DNA from: Luteibacter sp. UNC138MFCol5.1 | GTDB lineage: Bacteria; Pseudomonadota; Gammaproteobacteria; Xanthomonadales; Rhodanobacteraceae | Assembly (NCBI RefSeq): GCF_900110505.1 | Contig: NZ_FODZ01000003.1 | Location: forward strand, 737,384-801,383 | DNA length: 64,000 bases | Reading direction: 5' to 3' | Part shown: in pieces, positions 29,691-38,203 of the stretch | Layout: each line of letters opens with the position of its first letter | Numbering within the stretch: position 1 is the stretch's first letter | Translations under genes and position numbers: made by a program | The notes under the pieces: generated by a model | Told to the model about the DNA's origin: nothing | What the model saw: only the letters and a program-made list of their open reading frames with translations | Database searches by the model: none

Positions 29691-29696
29691 TAGAAT
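29691..29696 (+). promoter_or_regulatory. TAGAAT -10 of the DUF1653/yjgA pair
   Basis: TAGAAT lies in the 120-bp divergent region between pmbA and the DUF1653 gene, 90 bp before the latter's ATG. The -35 region is not recognisable. Its direction fits the plus-strand pair. Confidence 0.35.
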
Positions 29697-29786
29697 AGTC
29701 GGCCGTACGCGGCCATCCCCGGAAACATGGGGTCGCGTCGTCCGATCAAAAGCAATGCACCGCCCATGGTGCCATGGAATCCACGA

Positions 29787-30032
29787 ATGAGCGTCCGTGT
29801 CGGCTACTACCGCCACTTCAAGGGCATGCCCTACCGCGTGCTGGGAACGTCCCTGCATAGCGAAACGATGGAGGAAATGGTGATCTACCAGGACCTCTAC
29901 GACCAGCGCCGCCTCTGGGTGCGCCCCGCCGCCATGTTCGCCGAAACCGTCGAGCGCGACGGCAAGACGTTCCCCCGCTTCGCGTTCGAGCGCGAGGCGG
30001 ACTTCCAGTCCATCACGGATCTTCTCCCATGA
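29787..30032 (+). CDS. DUF1653 domain protein
   Basis: An 81-residue protein. The pattern YYRHFKGMPYRVLGTSLHSETMEEMVIYQDLYDQRRLWVRPAAMFAETVERDG is the DUF1653 signature, a small beta-rich fold related to domains that bind modified bases or small ligands; no function is proven. ATG 29787 begins the conserved region; an in-frame ATG at 29727 would add 20 weakly coding residues. It overlaps yjgA by 4 bp (ATGA at 30029), so the two are co-translated. Confidence 0.85.
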   Translation: MSVRVGYYRHFKGMPYRVLGTSLHSETMEEMVIYQDLYDQRRLWVRPAAMFAETVERDGKTFPRFAFEREADFQSITDLLP

Positions 30033-30568
30033 AGCCTTTCGACGACCGTCCGCGCGACGAGGACGACGAGGACCTCGGCCCCAGCCGCAGCGAAAAGCGC
30101 CGCAACGCGCTCGACATCCTCAAGCTGGCGGGCCAGCTGGTGGAGCTCCCGCCCAGCCGCATCCCGAAGCTCAACCTGCCCGAGGACATCGTCGACGAGA
30201 TCGGCCGCACGCGTAAGGTGACCTCGCACATCGCGCGCAAGCGCCAGCTCGCGTTCCTCGCCAAGCAGATGCGCCGGCACGGCGACGAAGCGTTCGTCGA
30301 CGCGCGCGCCGCGCTCGGCGAAGACCGCGATCGCCAGCGCCAGGAAGCCGCGCACATGCATCGCCTCGAAGCGCGTCGCGAACGCCTGCTGGAAGGCGGC
30401 GACGTGGCCCTCGGCGAACTGTTCGACGAACACCCGGACCTCGACCGCCAGCACCTGCGCTCGCTCGTCCGCCAGGCGAAGGCGGAGTGCGAGGCGAACA
30501 AGCCGCTGCACGCCTTCCGCGAGATCTACCGGATCCTGAAGGAACTCGAGGCGTCGGCAGGCGAATAA
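30029..30568 (+). CDS. yjgA: Ribosome-associated protein YjgA (DarP)
   Basis: A 179-residue, highly charged helical protein. SRSEKRRNALDILKLAGQLVELPPSRIPKLNLPEDIVDEIGRTRKVTSHIARKRQLAFLAKQMR is the DUF615/YjgA core, and the C-terminus has LRSLVRQAKAECEANKPLHAFREIYRILKEL. DarP acts late in 50S subunit assembly, promoting maturation of the peptidyl transferase region. As in E. coli, yjgA and pmbA are divergently arranged neighbours. Its 3' coding end has a degraded duplicate at 30691-30727. Confidence 0.95.
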   Translation: MKPFDDRPRDEDDEDLGPSRSEKRRNALDILKLAGQLVELPPSRIPKLNLPEDIVDEIGRTRKVTSHIARKRQLAFLAKQMRRHGDEAFVDARAALGEDRDRQRQEAAHMHRLEARRERLLEGGDVALGELFDEHPDLDRQHLRSLVRQAKAECEANKPLHAFREIYRILKELEASAGE

Positions 30569-30586
30569 CCGCGCAACGGCAACGCC

Positions 30587-30816
30587 GTAGGAGCGCGCCT
30601 TGCGCGCGACGCCGTTGGAGCCGTGAGCGACAGGGCTGAGCGCCCCGCGAGAAGATGTCGCGCGCAGGGCGCGCTCCTACGATCCGCGCTTTGACCGCCA
30701 CCTGCGCCCGCTCGTCCGCCACGCGAAGAACCGCGCGGCGGCGACGCCGTTGGAGCCGTGAGCGACAGGGCCTGAGCGCCTCGCGAGAAGATGTCGCGCG
30801 CAAGGCGCGCTCCTAC
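30587..30816. repeat. REP-like family A element and its degenerate tandem copy
   Basis: A full element runs from GTAGGAGCGCGCC (30587) to GCGCTCCTAC (30680). A second, shortened copy (30741-30816) repeats 30606-30680 almost exactly but lacks the left arm. Between them is a fragment of yjgA coding sequence. Together with the terminator the repeats fill the 314-bp convergent junction between yjgA and the giant GH gene; no other gene is present there. Confidence 0.88.
30691..30727 (+). pseudogene. Fossil fragment of the yjgA 3' coding region
   Basis: This 37-bp stretch matches yjgA 30441-30480 at 34 of 37 positions with one 3-bp gap. Translated in the same frame it reads FDRHLRPLVRHAK, against LDRQHLRSLVRQAK in yjgA. 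It is followed by a copy of the sequence just after the yjgA stop, so it derives from a tandem duplication with later deletions. It has no start codon and is not a gene. Confidence 0.8.
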
Positions 30817-30831
30817 GATCCGGGCAAAGAA

Positions 30832-30861
30832 AAAGGGCGGTGGATTTCTCCACCGCCCTTT
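30832..30861 (-). terminator. Rho-independent terminator of the giant GH gene
   Basis: A perfect 13-bp stem AAAGGGCGGTGGA (30832-30844) with a 4-base loop and its complement 30849-30861. Read on the minus strand it is followed by an additional T-rich tract (TTCTTT). It lies 21 bp beyond the stop of the 2307-residue protein. The A-rich other flank is also compatible with termination of yjgA transcripts. Confidence 0.9.
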
Positions 30862-30882
30862 CTTCTTCACCGTGTTACCGGC

Positions 30883-33800
30883 TTACCAACCGATCCCGAG
30901 TTCGAGGTGCTCCGGCTGGGTCTCGATCAGCGTCGAGCTCTGGTCCGAAACATCGTCGTACGCGAAGCCGTATGCCTTGCCGTTCACACCGTGCAGGTGC
31001 CAGAAGCGCGAATAGTAGTTCGCCGGCGACTGCTGGTAGAACGCGCCCGGATCCTTCCAGCTGCTGGTGTCTTCCATGACGTGACGGTTGAACGCGGCGC
31101 AGATCTGCGCTTCGAGCTGGCCTTCCACGCCCCACGGATCGTGCGAGCGGGCGAGCTGGTCCTTGCCTTCGAGCACGGCCTGCGTGGTCGGCTTCTCCAC
31201 CTTGAAGAGCATGCCTTCCGCTTCGTCCGGCTCCTTCGTCTGCGCCCAGTTGGTGTGGACGAAGGTCAGCACGCCGTCCACGACGGTGCCTTCGAACTGC
31301 TTGGCGCCGATCGTCATCTGCAGCACGTGGTTCTCGTAATACGCCCACGACTGGTCGATGTACGCGTCGAAGTAGTGCTCCTGCGGCTTGCCCGCGTCGA
31401 ACGCGGCCTTGCCCGGTGCCAGGATCCGGATCGGATCGGCTTCGGCCAGCTGGAACTCGGCCGGAACCTCCTGGTTGTACTGGGCGAAGATCTGCGCACG
31501 CGTCTGCGTGATGCCCGACGACTCGTGCCTGGACTTGTTGCCGCCGAACACATCGAGCGACAGCGGGATCGAGAACTGATCGACCTGCGTCGTGTTGATG
31601 AAGATGGCGTTGTCGTTCCAGGTGAACTCGTACCAGTCGTAGTACACACCGATGTTCGGGTCGGTGGCGTTGAGCGGGTTGGGGCCCGCGAAGCCGATCG
31701 AACCGTCGGCGGCCTTCAGGATCTTGATGTACATCGGTTCACCCACCGAGACGAAGATCCGGCCCGAATCCATCTTCGGCAGCTTGAGCAGCTTGGCCTG
31801 CGCGAGCGTGAAGAAGTAGTTCGAGTAGTTCTGGCCGTTCTTGGTGAGATGACCGGTGGCATCGTTGTCGGTCTCCGAAGCGGCGATCAACGTGCCGTCC
31901 GGCTTGACCCACGAGAACACCTTCGACGCCGGGTCGCGGCCGATGACGGCCACGAAGATCTGGTCGTCGCGCCACTTGCCGTTCGTCGTGTTGCGCAGCT
32001 GCGTGCCGATGTAGCCCGGATACGTCACATAGTCGAAGCCCTGTGCCGGATCGTTGGCGCCCGGGTTGCCCGGCTGCGTGCCGGTGTCGCCGTCGCCGCT
32101 GGCGGCATACACGCCCATCTCCCACAGCGAATAGCCGTAGGCGCTGGAGCGCTTAAGGCCCTGCATGCGCACGTACCGCGCCGAGACCGCCGGGAAGGTG
32201 ACGGTTTCGATACCGCCCTGGCTGTTCTCCTCGTCGTACGCGACGTTCCAGGTCTTGCCGTCGATCGACACGTCGATGCGGTAGGCGAGCGCATGCGCGT
32301 TCTCCCACGAGAGCACCACCTTGCCGATCGTCTTCACCGAACCCAGGTCGACCTGGATCCACTGGTCGTCGCTGAAAGCGGACGACCAGCGCGAGCCGCC
32401 GTCGCCGTCGTTGGCGTTGTCCGCCTTGAACGCCACGGCGTTCTCGGTATCGGACGCGACCACCGCACGCTTCAGCGCGAGGTTGCCGGTGGACGGCACG
32501 GCGTGGTCCGGCTGCTGCGGTTCGCCCGCATCCTGATCGCCCTTCTCGGGCTGCTGCGGCGCGGCCGCCTGGTACACCTCGAACTCCCACAACGAATTGC
32601 CGTAGTCCGTGGTGCGGGCCGTGCTGTTCATGCGGACGAAACGGGCCGTCTGCACGGCGAACGTCTGCGTATCGACGCCGCCCTTGCCCGTGATCGGGCC
32701 GGCCACGGTCTGCCACGATTCGCCGTCGTTGGACACATCGATCGTGTACTTCGCCGACGCGGCGTTCTCCCAGCGCATGATCACGTGGTCGAACGTCTTC
32801 GCCGTGCCGAAGTCGACGACGAGGTCGGTCGGATCGACCTTGCCCTTCGAGCTCCAGCGCGTGTCGAACTTGCCGTCGGTGGCCATGGACGCGTCCAGGT
32901 CGCCACGTTCCGGATCGACATGCGACGTCGTCTTCGCGCCGAGGGCGATGTTCACGCCACCCTTGCCGTCGCCGGGCGTGCCCGGGCTGGGCGGGTTACC
33001 ACCACCGTTGTCGCCGCCGTTGTCGCCGTCGCCGGGCTGGCCCGGCTGCTGCGCGACGGGCGCACCGAACACCGGGTCGAAACCGGCGTCGCTGTTGTCG
33101 ACCGTGAGGAACGTGTCGTCGCTGGTGGTCGACAGGCCCTGGGCGCTGACGACCTTCACGCGCAGACGCGCGCCGTTGTTGGCCGCGACGAGCGCCGGCG
33201 TCGCATAGGTGCCGTCGGCGGTGCTCGAGAGCAGCGTTTCGACGTCGAGGCCGTCGGCGTCCTTACTCACGTTGTACCAGTCGTACGAGAGCGGACCCAC
33301 GCCCGACGCCGTCACGGCGAAGTGCGCCGAACGACCCACGCCCGCCTTCTGGTTCGCGGGCTGCGCGGTGATCGCCGGAGCGACGACCTTCGTGCCCTTC
33401 ACGCAGAGGACGTGGCCCGGGTTGTTCTCCGCGACGGCACGGCTCTTCACGCCGAGCGAGCTGACCACGAACGCGTACGTCGCATCCGTCGGGTCCTTGC
33501 CTTCGGTCCAGGTCGTCCAGGCGCCCGGGAACGCGGCGGTGGAGTAGTTCTGGCCGCTGATGGCCAGCGCTTCCGCCACGGTCGGAAGGCGCATGCTGTC
33601 CTTCGCGCACTCGGTGATGGCGACCGACTGCGTGAACTGCGCGCCCTGGTCCTGGTAGCCACGCTGCACGCGGTCCCAGACCAGCCCACTGAGCGTATCG
33701 GTCACGAACTTCGAACCGGACGTGGTGGTGTAGCGTTCGCTCGCGCCGCAGCAACCGGCCGAGTTGTACACCTCGAACTCGTACAGCGAATAGCCGTAGT

Positions 33801-36800
33801 CGGTCGAGCGCTTGACGCCCTGCATGCGGACATAGCGACCGGTGACCGGCGCCTCGAACGTGACGTCCTCGGTGCCGCCGACGCTCGCCGTGTTGTGGTA
33901 CGCGTCCTTGAAACCCGAGTCCGGGTTGTCCGAATACTGGATCTTGTACTCGGTCGCGTGCGCGTTCTCCCACTTCAGCACCACGCGGTTGAACGTGCGC
34001 GAACTGCCCAGGTCGACGGTGATGTACGCGTCGTCGACCTTCTGCTTCGAGGCCCAGCGCGTCGTGGCGTCGCCGTCGACGGCCGCCCATGCCGGCGTGC
34101 CCTGCACGTTCTCCACTTCCGTGGACAGCGTCTGCTTCTGGCGGGCGAGGTTCGCGCCCGGCGGAGCCAGGGTGAGCTTCGCCGTCGCCGTCACGGTAGC
34201 GCCGTCGACGATATTGGAGACCGTCACGCTGTACGAACCGACGTCGGACAGCTGCACCGCGCCGATGGTCAGCGTGGGCAGGTCGTCGCCGACCGGCTGG
34301 CCGTCGTGCGACCACTTGTAGTGGTACGGCGTGGTACCCGCCACGATGTTCGACGCGTCGAACGTCGCCGGCTGGCCCGGGTTGGCGCGAACGTCGGCCA
34401 GGTTACCGGTGAGGACCGGGGGACGGGCGGCATTGACGGTCAGCGTCGCCACGTTCGACTTCTGCTGGCTGTTCGAGTTGCTCACGAGCACTTCGAACTT
34501 CTTCGCATTGTCGGCCGTGGAGAGCGTACCCGTCTCGTAGCTCGTCGAGGTGGCGTTGGGAATCGCGACGCCGTCGACGTACCACTGGTACTTCACCTTC
34601 GGCGAACCGGAGGCCGTCACGGCGAAGCGTGCCGACTGGCCGGCGTCGACGTTCTGCGACGCGGGCTGCGCCGAGATGACCACCGGCGAGAACGCGAACA
34701 CTCCGAGGCGGGCCGGCGTCGATTCCTGGTCCGGACCCTGGCCGTGCACGACCACGGTATAGACCGCGCCATTGTCCGCGAGCGTGGTCGCCGGCGTCGT
34801 GTAGCTCGCCGTCGTCGCGCCGGGGATCTCGACGCCGTTCTTCTTCCAGGTGAACGTCAGCGGCGGAGCGCCGGACGCCGTCACGGAGAAGTGACCGGTG
34901 TCGCCGACGGTGACGTTGTCGTCGACCGGATTGGCGATGACCGACGGCGGACCGGAGGTCGTCGGCGCCTTCGGCACGGACTGGATGGTGAACGACGTAT
35001 GGCCCGCGACGAGGCCCGGCGCCGAAGCGCTGACCGTCACGGTACCCGTCGTGAACTTCGTGCGCAGCGCGATCTTCTGCAGGCCGCCTTCGAACTGCAG
35101 CTCATGCGAGCCCGGCGAGTGGTACGAATGGATCGGCTCGGCGATACCGCCGCCCTGGTCCGGTACCTCGCCGGCGCTGTAGTCCACGTACTGCTGCGTG
35201 CCGCCGTTGAAGGTCACCAGCGACGCGCCGCTGTCGACGTCGAACGTCACCTTCTGCGAGGCCGTCGGCACCCAGTTGCCGTTCTTGTCCACCACGCGCG
35301 CGACGATGAAGGCCGCGTCGGAACCGTTCGCGGTGATCTGGAAGGCCGAGCCGTCCGGACGGACGATCGGATCCTTCGTGTTCACCACTTCGAGCTCGAT
35401 GTGGTCGGCGGTGCCCGCCGTGGTCAGCGTATCGGCGACGTCGAGGCCATTGGCGTCCTTGCGGACGTTGCCCACGGTGTCGATGCACTGCGCGACCGCG
35501 GTGCCGGCCTGCCACGTCACGTCCCAATGGACCTGGCCCGGCAGCTTCGTCGTCTTCTGCGCGACGTCCGCACCGACGATGCGACCCGTGCGCGTATCGC
35601 GGGGGCCGTTCTCCGCATCCTGCGACACCTTGTCGATGGTGTCCCACGGATTGGGCGTCTGATCGTTGCCCTGCGGCACGCCGTTGATCAGCAGACGCAC
35701 CTTCGGGCAGTTGCTGAACGCGCTGACGGTGATGTTGCCCGTGAGGTTCCAGTGGTTGGCGAGCTTCACCACGGGACGCAGGTCGTACGGCACCCACACG
35801 GACTGGTAGATGTAATACAGCATGCGCGGGAAACGGTTCGCGTCGGTCATCGACGCGTTGTTTCCACGGGCGTTGTGCCGGAACTGCTTGACCGGCGTGC
35901 CGTCCGCGTTGTGGTCGATGGCGCCGTTCTTGTACCCGTACACCCAATGGGTATCGTCTTCCAGGCCATCGGCCAGCTCGACGGTCTCACCCGGGGTATC
36001 GGCGAAATACCACTGCGCCATGCCGAACGTACCGGCCTTTCGGGCCTCCGAATACGGCACGAGATAGTTCAGCGCGAACGCCAGTTCGAGGTCGTACGAG
36101 TGACGCAGCACGCCGTCGCCCCAGTACTCCGCGCCCCAGGCGGGCTTGTTCGGCGTGGTCTGGTGCAGGTTGGTCTCGCAACCGGCCTTCGAACAGCTGA
36201 GGATGTCGCCGTTCGCCGCGTTCGGCGTGCGGTCGGCCGCGGCGCGCGGCGCGATCGAATCCCAGTTGCGCGCGAGCGTGCGCAGTTCCTGCGCGAACGG
36301 CGTATACATCACGCCGTTGTTGTGCTCCCACGCCAGGATCGATGGATGGCTGCGATCGCGGATCACGATGTCGCGATGGACCTCGCGCTTGATCGTCCAC
36401 ATGTTCGCGCACTGCGTGTCGCCGGCCTTGCAGGGATCGGCGAAGCCGTTCTCGCCGTCACCGCTGGGCTGGACGATGAACACGCCGAGCGCGTCGGCCG
36501 CTTCCACGAACTCCGGGCTCGAAGGCGAGTGGCCGGGGCGCCAGAGGTTACCGCCCGCCGCCGCCAGGTCGCGCAGATCGCGCCACTGCTGCTCTTCCGG
36601 CACGGACGAGCCGAGGCCGGGATAGTCGTAACGGCCGGAGCCGCCCCAGGTGTACTGCTTCTTGCCGTTGACGTACGGGAAATCCTTGTCCCAGGTGATC
36701 GTCCGGATGCCGAGCGTGCTCTGCTTCGCATCCACCACCGTGCCGTCGATGCTCACCGTGTGGAGCACCTTGTACATGTACGGCTTGCCGTCGAGGCTGT

Positions 36801-37806
36801 TGTTCGGATACCAGAGCGTCGGGTTGTTGACCGTCAGCGTCTCGTCGAACACGGGCTTCTCGTCGCCGGGAATCACGTGCGGGGCGAGCGTCGCCTGCTT
36901 CTGGTCCGTCGCCACCACGTTGCCGTTGGCGTCGACGATCTGGGTGGTCAGCGTCACTTCCTGCGCCGCCGCCGTCTCGTTGACGACGTTGGTCTGCACG
37001 CGGATCGTGGCCTGCTTGTGGTCGGCGCTGATCGCCTGCGTGCCGACGTACGTGCCCCAGGTGTTCTGACCCGCGTACACGTTTTCCGGGATGTGCACGA
37101 AATTCGTCACGTGCAGCTTCACCGGGCGGAAGATGCCCGACTCGGCCTGGCCGAAGCGGAAGGAGCCCGAGAAGCCCGGATCCTCGAAGAAGCCGCCACC
37201 GCGGGCGACCTTGACCGCCAGCACGTCGGTGCCGTCGAACTTCAGGAACGGTGTCAGGTCGACGATGTGCGGCACGAAGCCGATCACGTGCGTCGCCTGC
37301 GCGTCGACCTGACCCGCCTGGTTCAGCACGCCGGTACCGGGGATGAAGCGTCCGTTGATGTACACGCGGTCGCCCGTGTGCGCACCCTCGAACTCCACCA
37401 TCACCTTCTTGCCGCGGTAGGACGCGGAGTCGGCGAGCGTGGTGCGATACCAGCTGGTCTCGCCGTCCAGGCTGCCCTGGCCACCGCCGGACTCCTGGTT
37501 GATGAAGGTGGTGAAATCGTTCGCCGCGTGCGGCAGGCCGACCGTGAGCCACTTGCTGTCGTCGAAATTGACCGCGGCGCCGTCGTCGCCGTTCGGCAAC
37601 GGAGCGTAGACCACCGGGTCGTTCGGATTCTTGATCGCCTGTTTGGTGTACTTCCACGGCTGCGCGCCGAGGTTGATGTCCTGGCGGTCCGAAGGTGCGA
37701 GCGTGACGGCCTGGGCCGTCGCGGTCACGCCCAGGAACGCCACGGAGAACAGGGCGGACAGCCTCGTTCGCCGCGGACGCGGGGGTGATGCGGGATGTCG
37801 CTTCAT
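30883..37806 (-). CDS. Giant exported GH2-like / discoidin / GH64 multidomain glycanase
   Basis: A 2307-residue protein. Order: signal peptide 1-33; GH2 sugar-binding jelly roll about 75-235; GH2 Ig-like domain about 240-365; GH2-like TIM barrel about 370-690; accessory beta domains 695-945; Ig-like repeats about 955-1213; discoidin (F5/8C) 1219-1348; DUF1566/Lcl_C 1357-1470; Ig-like 1475-1570; Gly/Pro linker 1580-1617; discoidins 1618-1746 and 1775-1902; GH64 1925-2307. The GH64 end has Glu2060 and Asp2076, the same 16-residue spacing as the known GH64 catalytic pair, plus NRHVM, YYSRFWHLHG and GKAYGFAYDDVS. In GH2, Glu560 (GAEYWG) suits the nucleophile, but the acid/base position in WEHNNG is not the usual NE. 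The likely role is digestion of beta-1,3-glucan-containing walls. ATG 37806 is chosen for its signal peptide. Confidence 0.88.
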   Translation of the reverse strand: MKRHPASPPRPRRTRLSALFSVAFLGVTATAQAVTLAPSDRQDINLGAQPWKYTKQAIKNPNDPVVYAPLPNGDDGAAVNFDDSKWLTVGLPHAANDFTTFINQESGGGQGSLDGETSWYRTTLADSASYRGKKVMVEFEGAHTGDRVYINGRFIPGTGVLNQAGQVDAQATHVIGFVPHIVDLTPFLKFDGTDVLAVKVARGGGFFEDPGFSGSFRFGQAESGIFRPVKLHVTNFVHIPENVYAGQNTWGTYVGTQAISADHKQATIRVQTNVVNETAAAQEVTLTTQIVDANGNVVATDQKQATLAPHVIPGDEKPVFDETLTVNNPTLWYPNNSLDGKPYMYKVLHTVSIDGTVVDAKQSTLGIRTITWDKDFPYVNGKKQYTWGGSGRYDYPGLGSSVPEEQQWRDLRDLAAAGGNLWRPGHSPSSPEFVEAADALGVFIVQPSGDGENGFADPCKAGDTQCANMWTIKREVHRDIVIRDRSHPSILAWEHNNGVMYTPFAQELRTLARNWDSIAPRAAADRTPNAANGDILSCSKAGCETNLHQTTPNKPAWGAEYWGDGVLRHSYDLELAFALNYLVPYSEARKAGTFGMAQWYFADTPGETVELADGLEDDTHWVYGYKNGAIDHNADGTPVKQFRHNARGNNASMTDANRFPRMLYYIYQSVWVPYDLRPVVKLANHWNLTGNITVSAFSNCPKVRLLINGVPQGNDQTPNPWDTIDKVSQDAENGPRDTRTGRIVGADVAQKTTKLPGQVHWDVTWQAGTAVAQCIDTVGNVRKDANGLDVADTLTTAGTADHIELEVVNTKDPIVRPDGSAFQITANGSDAAFIVARVVDKNGNWVPTASQKVTFDVDSGASLVTFNGGTQQYVDYSAGEVPDQGGGIAEPIHSYHSPGSHELQFEGGLQKIALRTKFTTGTVTVSASAPGLVAGHTSFTIQSVPKAPTTSGPPSVIANPVDDNVTVGDTGHFSVTASGAPPLTFTWKKNGVEIPGATTASYTTPATTLADNGAVYTVVVHGQGPDQESTPARLGVFAFSPVVISAQPASQNVDAGQSARFAVTASGSPKVKYQWYVDGVAIPNATSTSYETGTLSTADNAKKFEVLVSNSNSQQKSNVATLTVNAARPPVLTGNLADVRANPGQPATFDASNIVAGTTPYHYKWSHDGQPVGDDLPTLTIGAVQLSDVGSYSVTVSNIVDGATVTATAKLTLAPPGANLARQKQTLSTEVENVQGTPAWAAVDGDATTRWASKQKVDDAYITVDLGSSRTFNRVVLKWENAHATEYKIQYSDNPDSGFKDAYHNTASVGGTEDVTFEAPVTGRYVRMQGVKRSTDYGYSLYEFEVYNSAGCCGASERYTTTSGSKFVTDTLSGLVWDRVQRGYQDQGAQFTQSVAITECAKDSMRLPTVAEALAISGQNYSTAAFPGAWTTWTEGKDPTDATYAFVVSSLGVKSRAVAENNPGHVLCVKGTKVVAPAITAQPANQKAGVGRSAHFAVTASGVGPLSYDWYNVSKDADGLDVETLLSSTADGTYATPALVAANNGARLRVKVVSAQGLSTTSDDTFLTVDNSDAGFDPVFGAPVAQQPGQPGDGDNGGDNGGGNPPSPGTPGDGKGGVNIALGAKTTSHVDPERGDLDASMATDGKFDTRWSSKGKVDPTDLVVDFGTAKTFDHVIMRWENAASAKYTIDVSNDGESWQTVAGPITGKGGVDTQTFAVQTARFVRMNSTARTTDYGNSLWEFEVYQAAAPQQPEKGDQDAGEPQQPDHAVPSTGNLALKRAVVASDTENAVAFKADNANDGDGGSRWSSAFSDDQWIQVDLGSVKTIGKVVLSWENAHALAYRIDVSIDGKTWNVAYDEENSQGGIETVTFPAVSARYVRMQGLKRSSAYGYSLWEMGVYAASGDGDTGTQPGNPGANDPAQGFDYVTYPGYIGTQLRNTTNGKWRDDQIFVAVIGRDPASKVFSWVKPDGTLIAASETDNDATGHLTKNGQNYSNYFFTLAQAKLLKLPKMDSGRIFVSVGEPMYIKILKAADGSIGFAGPNPLNATDPNIGVYYDWYEFTWNDNAIFINTTQVDQFSIPLSLDVFGGNKSRHESSGITQTRAQIFAQYNQEVPAEFQLAEADPIRILAPGKAAFDAGKPQEHYFDAYIDQSWAYYENHVLQMTIGAKQFEGTVVDGVLTFVHTNWAQTKEPDEAEGMLFKVEKPTTQAVLEGKDQLARSHDPWGVEGQLEAQICAAFNRHVMEDTSSWKDPGAFYQQSPANYYSRFWHLHGVNGKAYGFAYDDVSDQSSTLIETQPEHLELGIGW

Positions 37807-38203
37807 TGGGTTTAGGTCCCCTGTTTGAGCCACGTTGGTAAGCAGCGACTTTTCGCAGCGCGCACGACGCCGCAAGCCGGCGAACGGGTCGCCGGCGACT
37901 TCACGGGTCGTTTCACGATGAGTGGACCGTTCGAACCCGCTACCCCGGGTTTAGCCGTCCATACGCTGTCGGGGCGGATGATCCGCCCAGGCCATGACAC
38001 CCACAATACTAAAAAGAGGTATTGCTAAGAAATTTCTTGCCGCGCGTTCGCGTTCCGTGACGTGGGTCCGCTTTGTCACCACGCAGCAGGAATGGACAAG
38101 ACGCCATTCCGTGCGCTGCGCGGTGGGAAGTCGTTACGCGGCGCGCATTTAGCGTCACGCGTCAATTTCGCGACGGCTCCGTACACCCCGGCCCGGATTG
38201 CCC
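37807..38203. other. 397-bp intergenic region upstream of the giant GH gene
   Basis: No gene is visible. The half next to the GH start is GC-rich; a short AT-rich island lies at 38004-38038. A 7-bp hairpin (GGAATGG 38089-38095 with CCATTCC 38104-38110) without a T-run lies downstream of tldD on the minus strand. The region should contain the GH promoter and the tldD transcript end. Confidence 0.6.
38004..38038 (-). promoter_or_regulatory. AT-rich island with two dyads, putative GH gene promoter/operator
   Basis: CAATAC (38004-38009) and GTATTG (38019-38024) form a 6-bp inverted repeat with a 9-base centre, followed by the perfect 12-bp palindrome AAGAAATTTCTT (38027-38038). Read on the minus strand, TAGTAT near 38005-38010 could act as a -10. 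The dyads are about 200 bp upstream of the GH start and stand out in this GC-rich DNA. A sugar-responsive repressor site is a guess. Confidence 0.35.

Noticed and set aside
30655..37788. A 2377-codon open frame on the plus strand opposite the giant glycanase gene
   Set aside because: Its translation is Arg/Val/Asp-rich without domains. In GC-rich genes the antisense frame lacks stops by codon bias. The minus strand encodes clear GH2, discoidin and GH64 domains.
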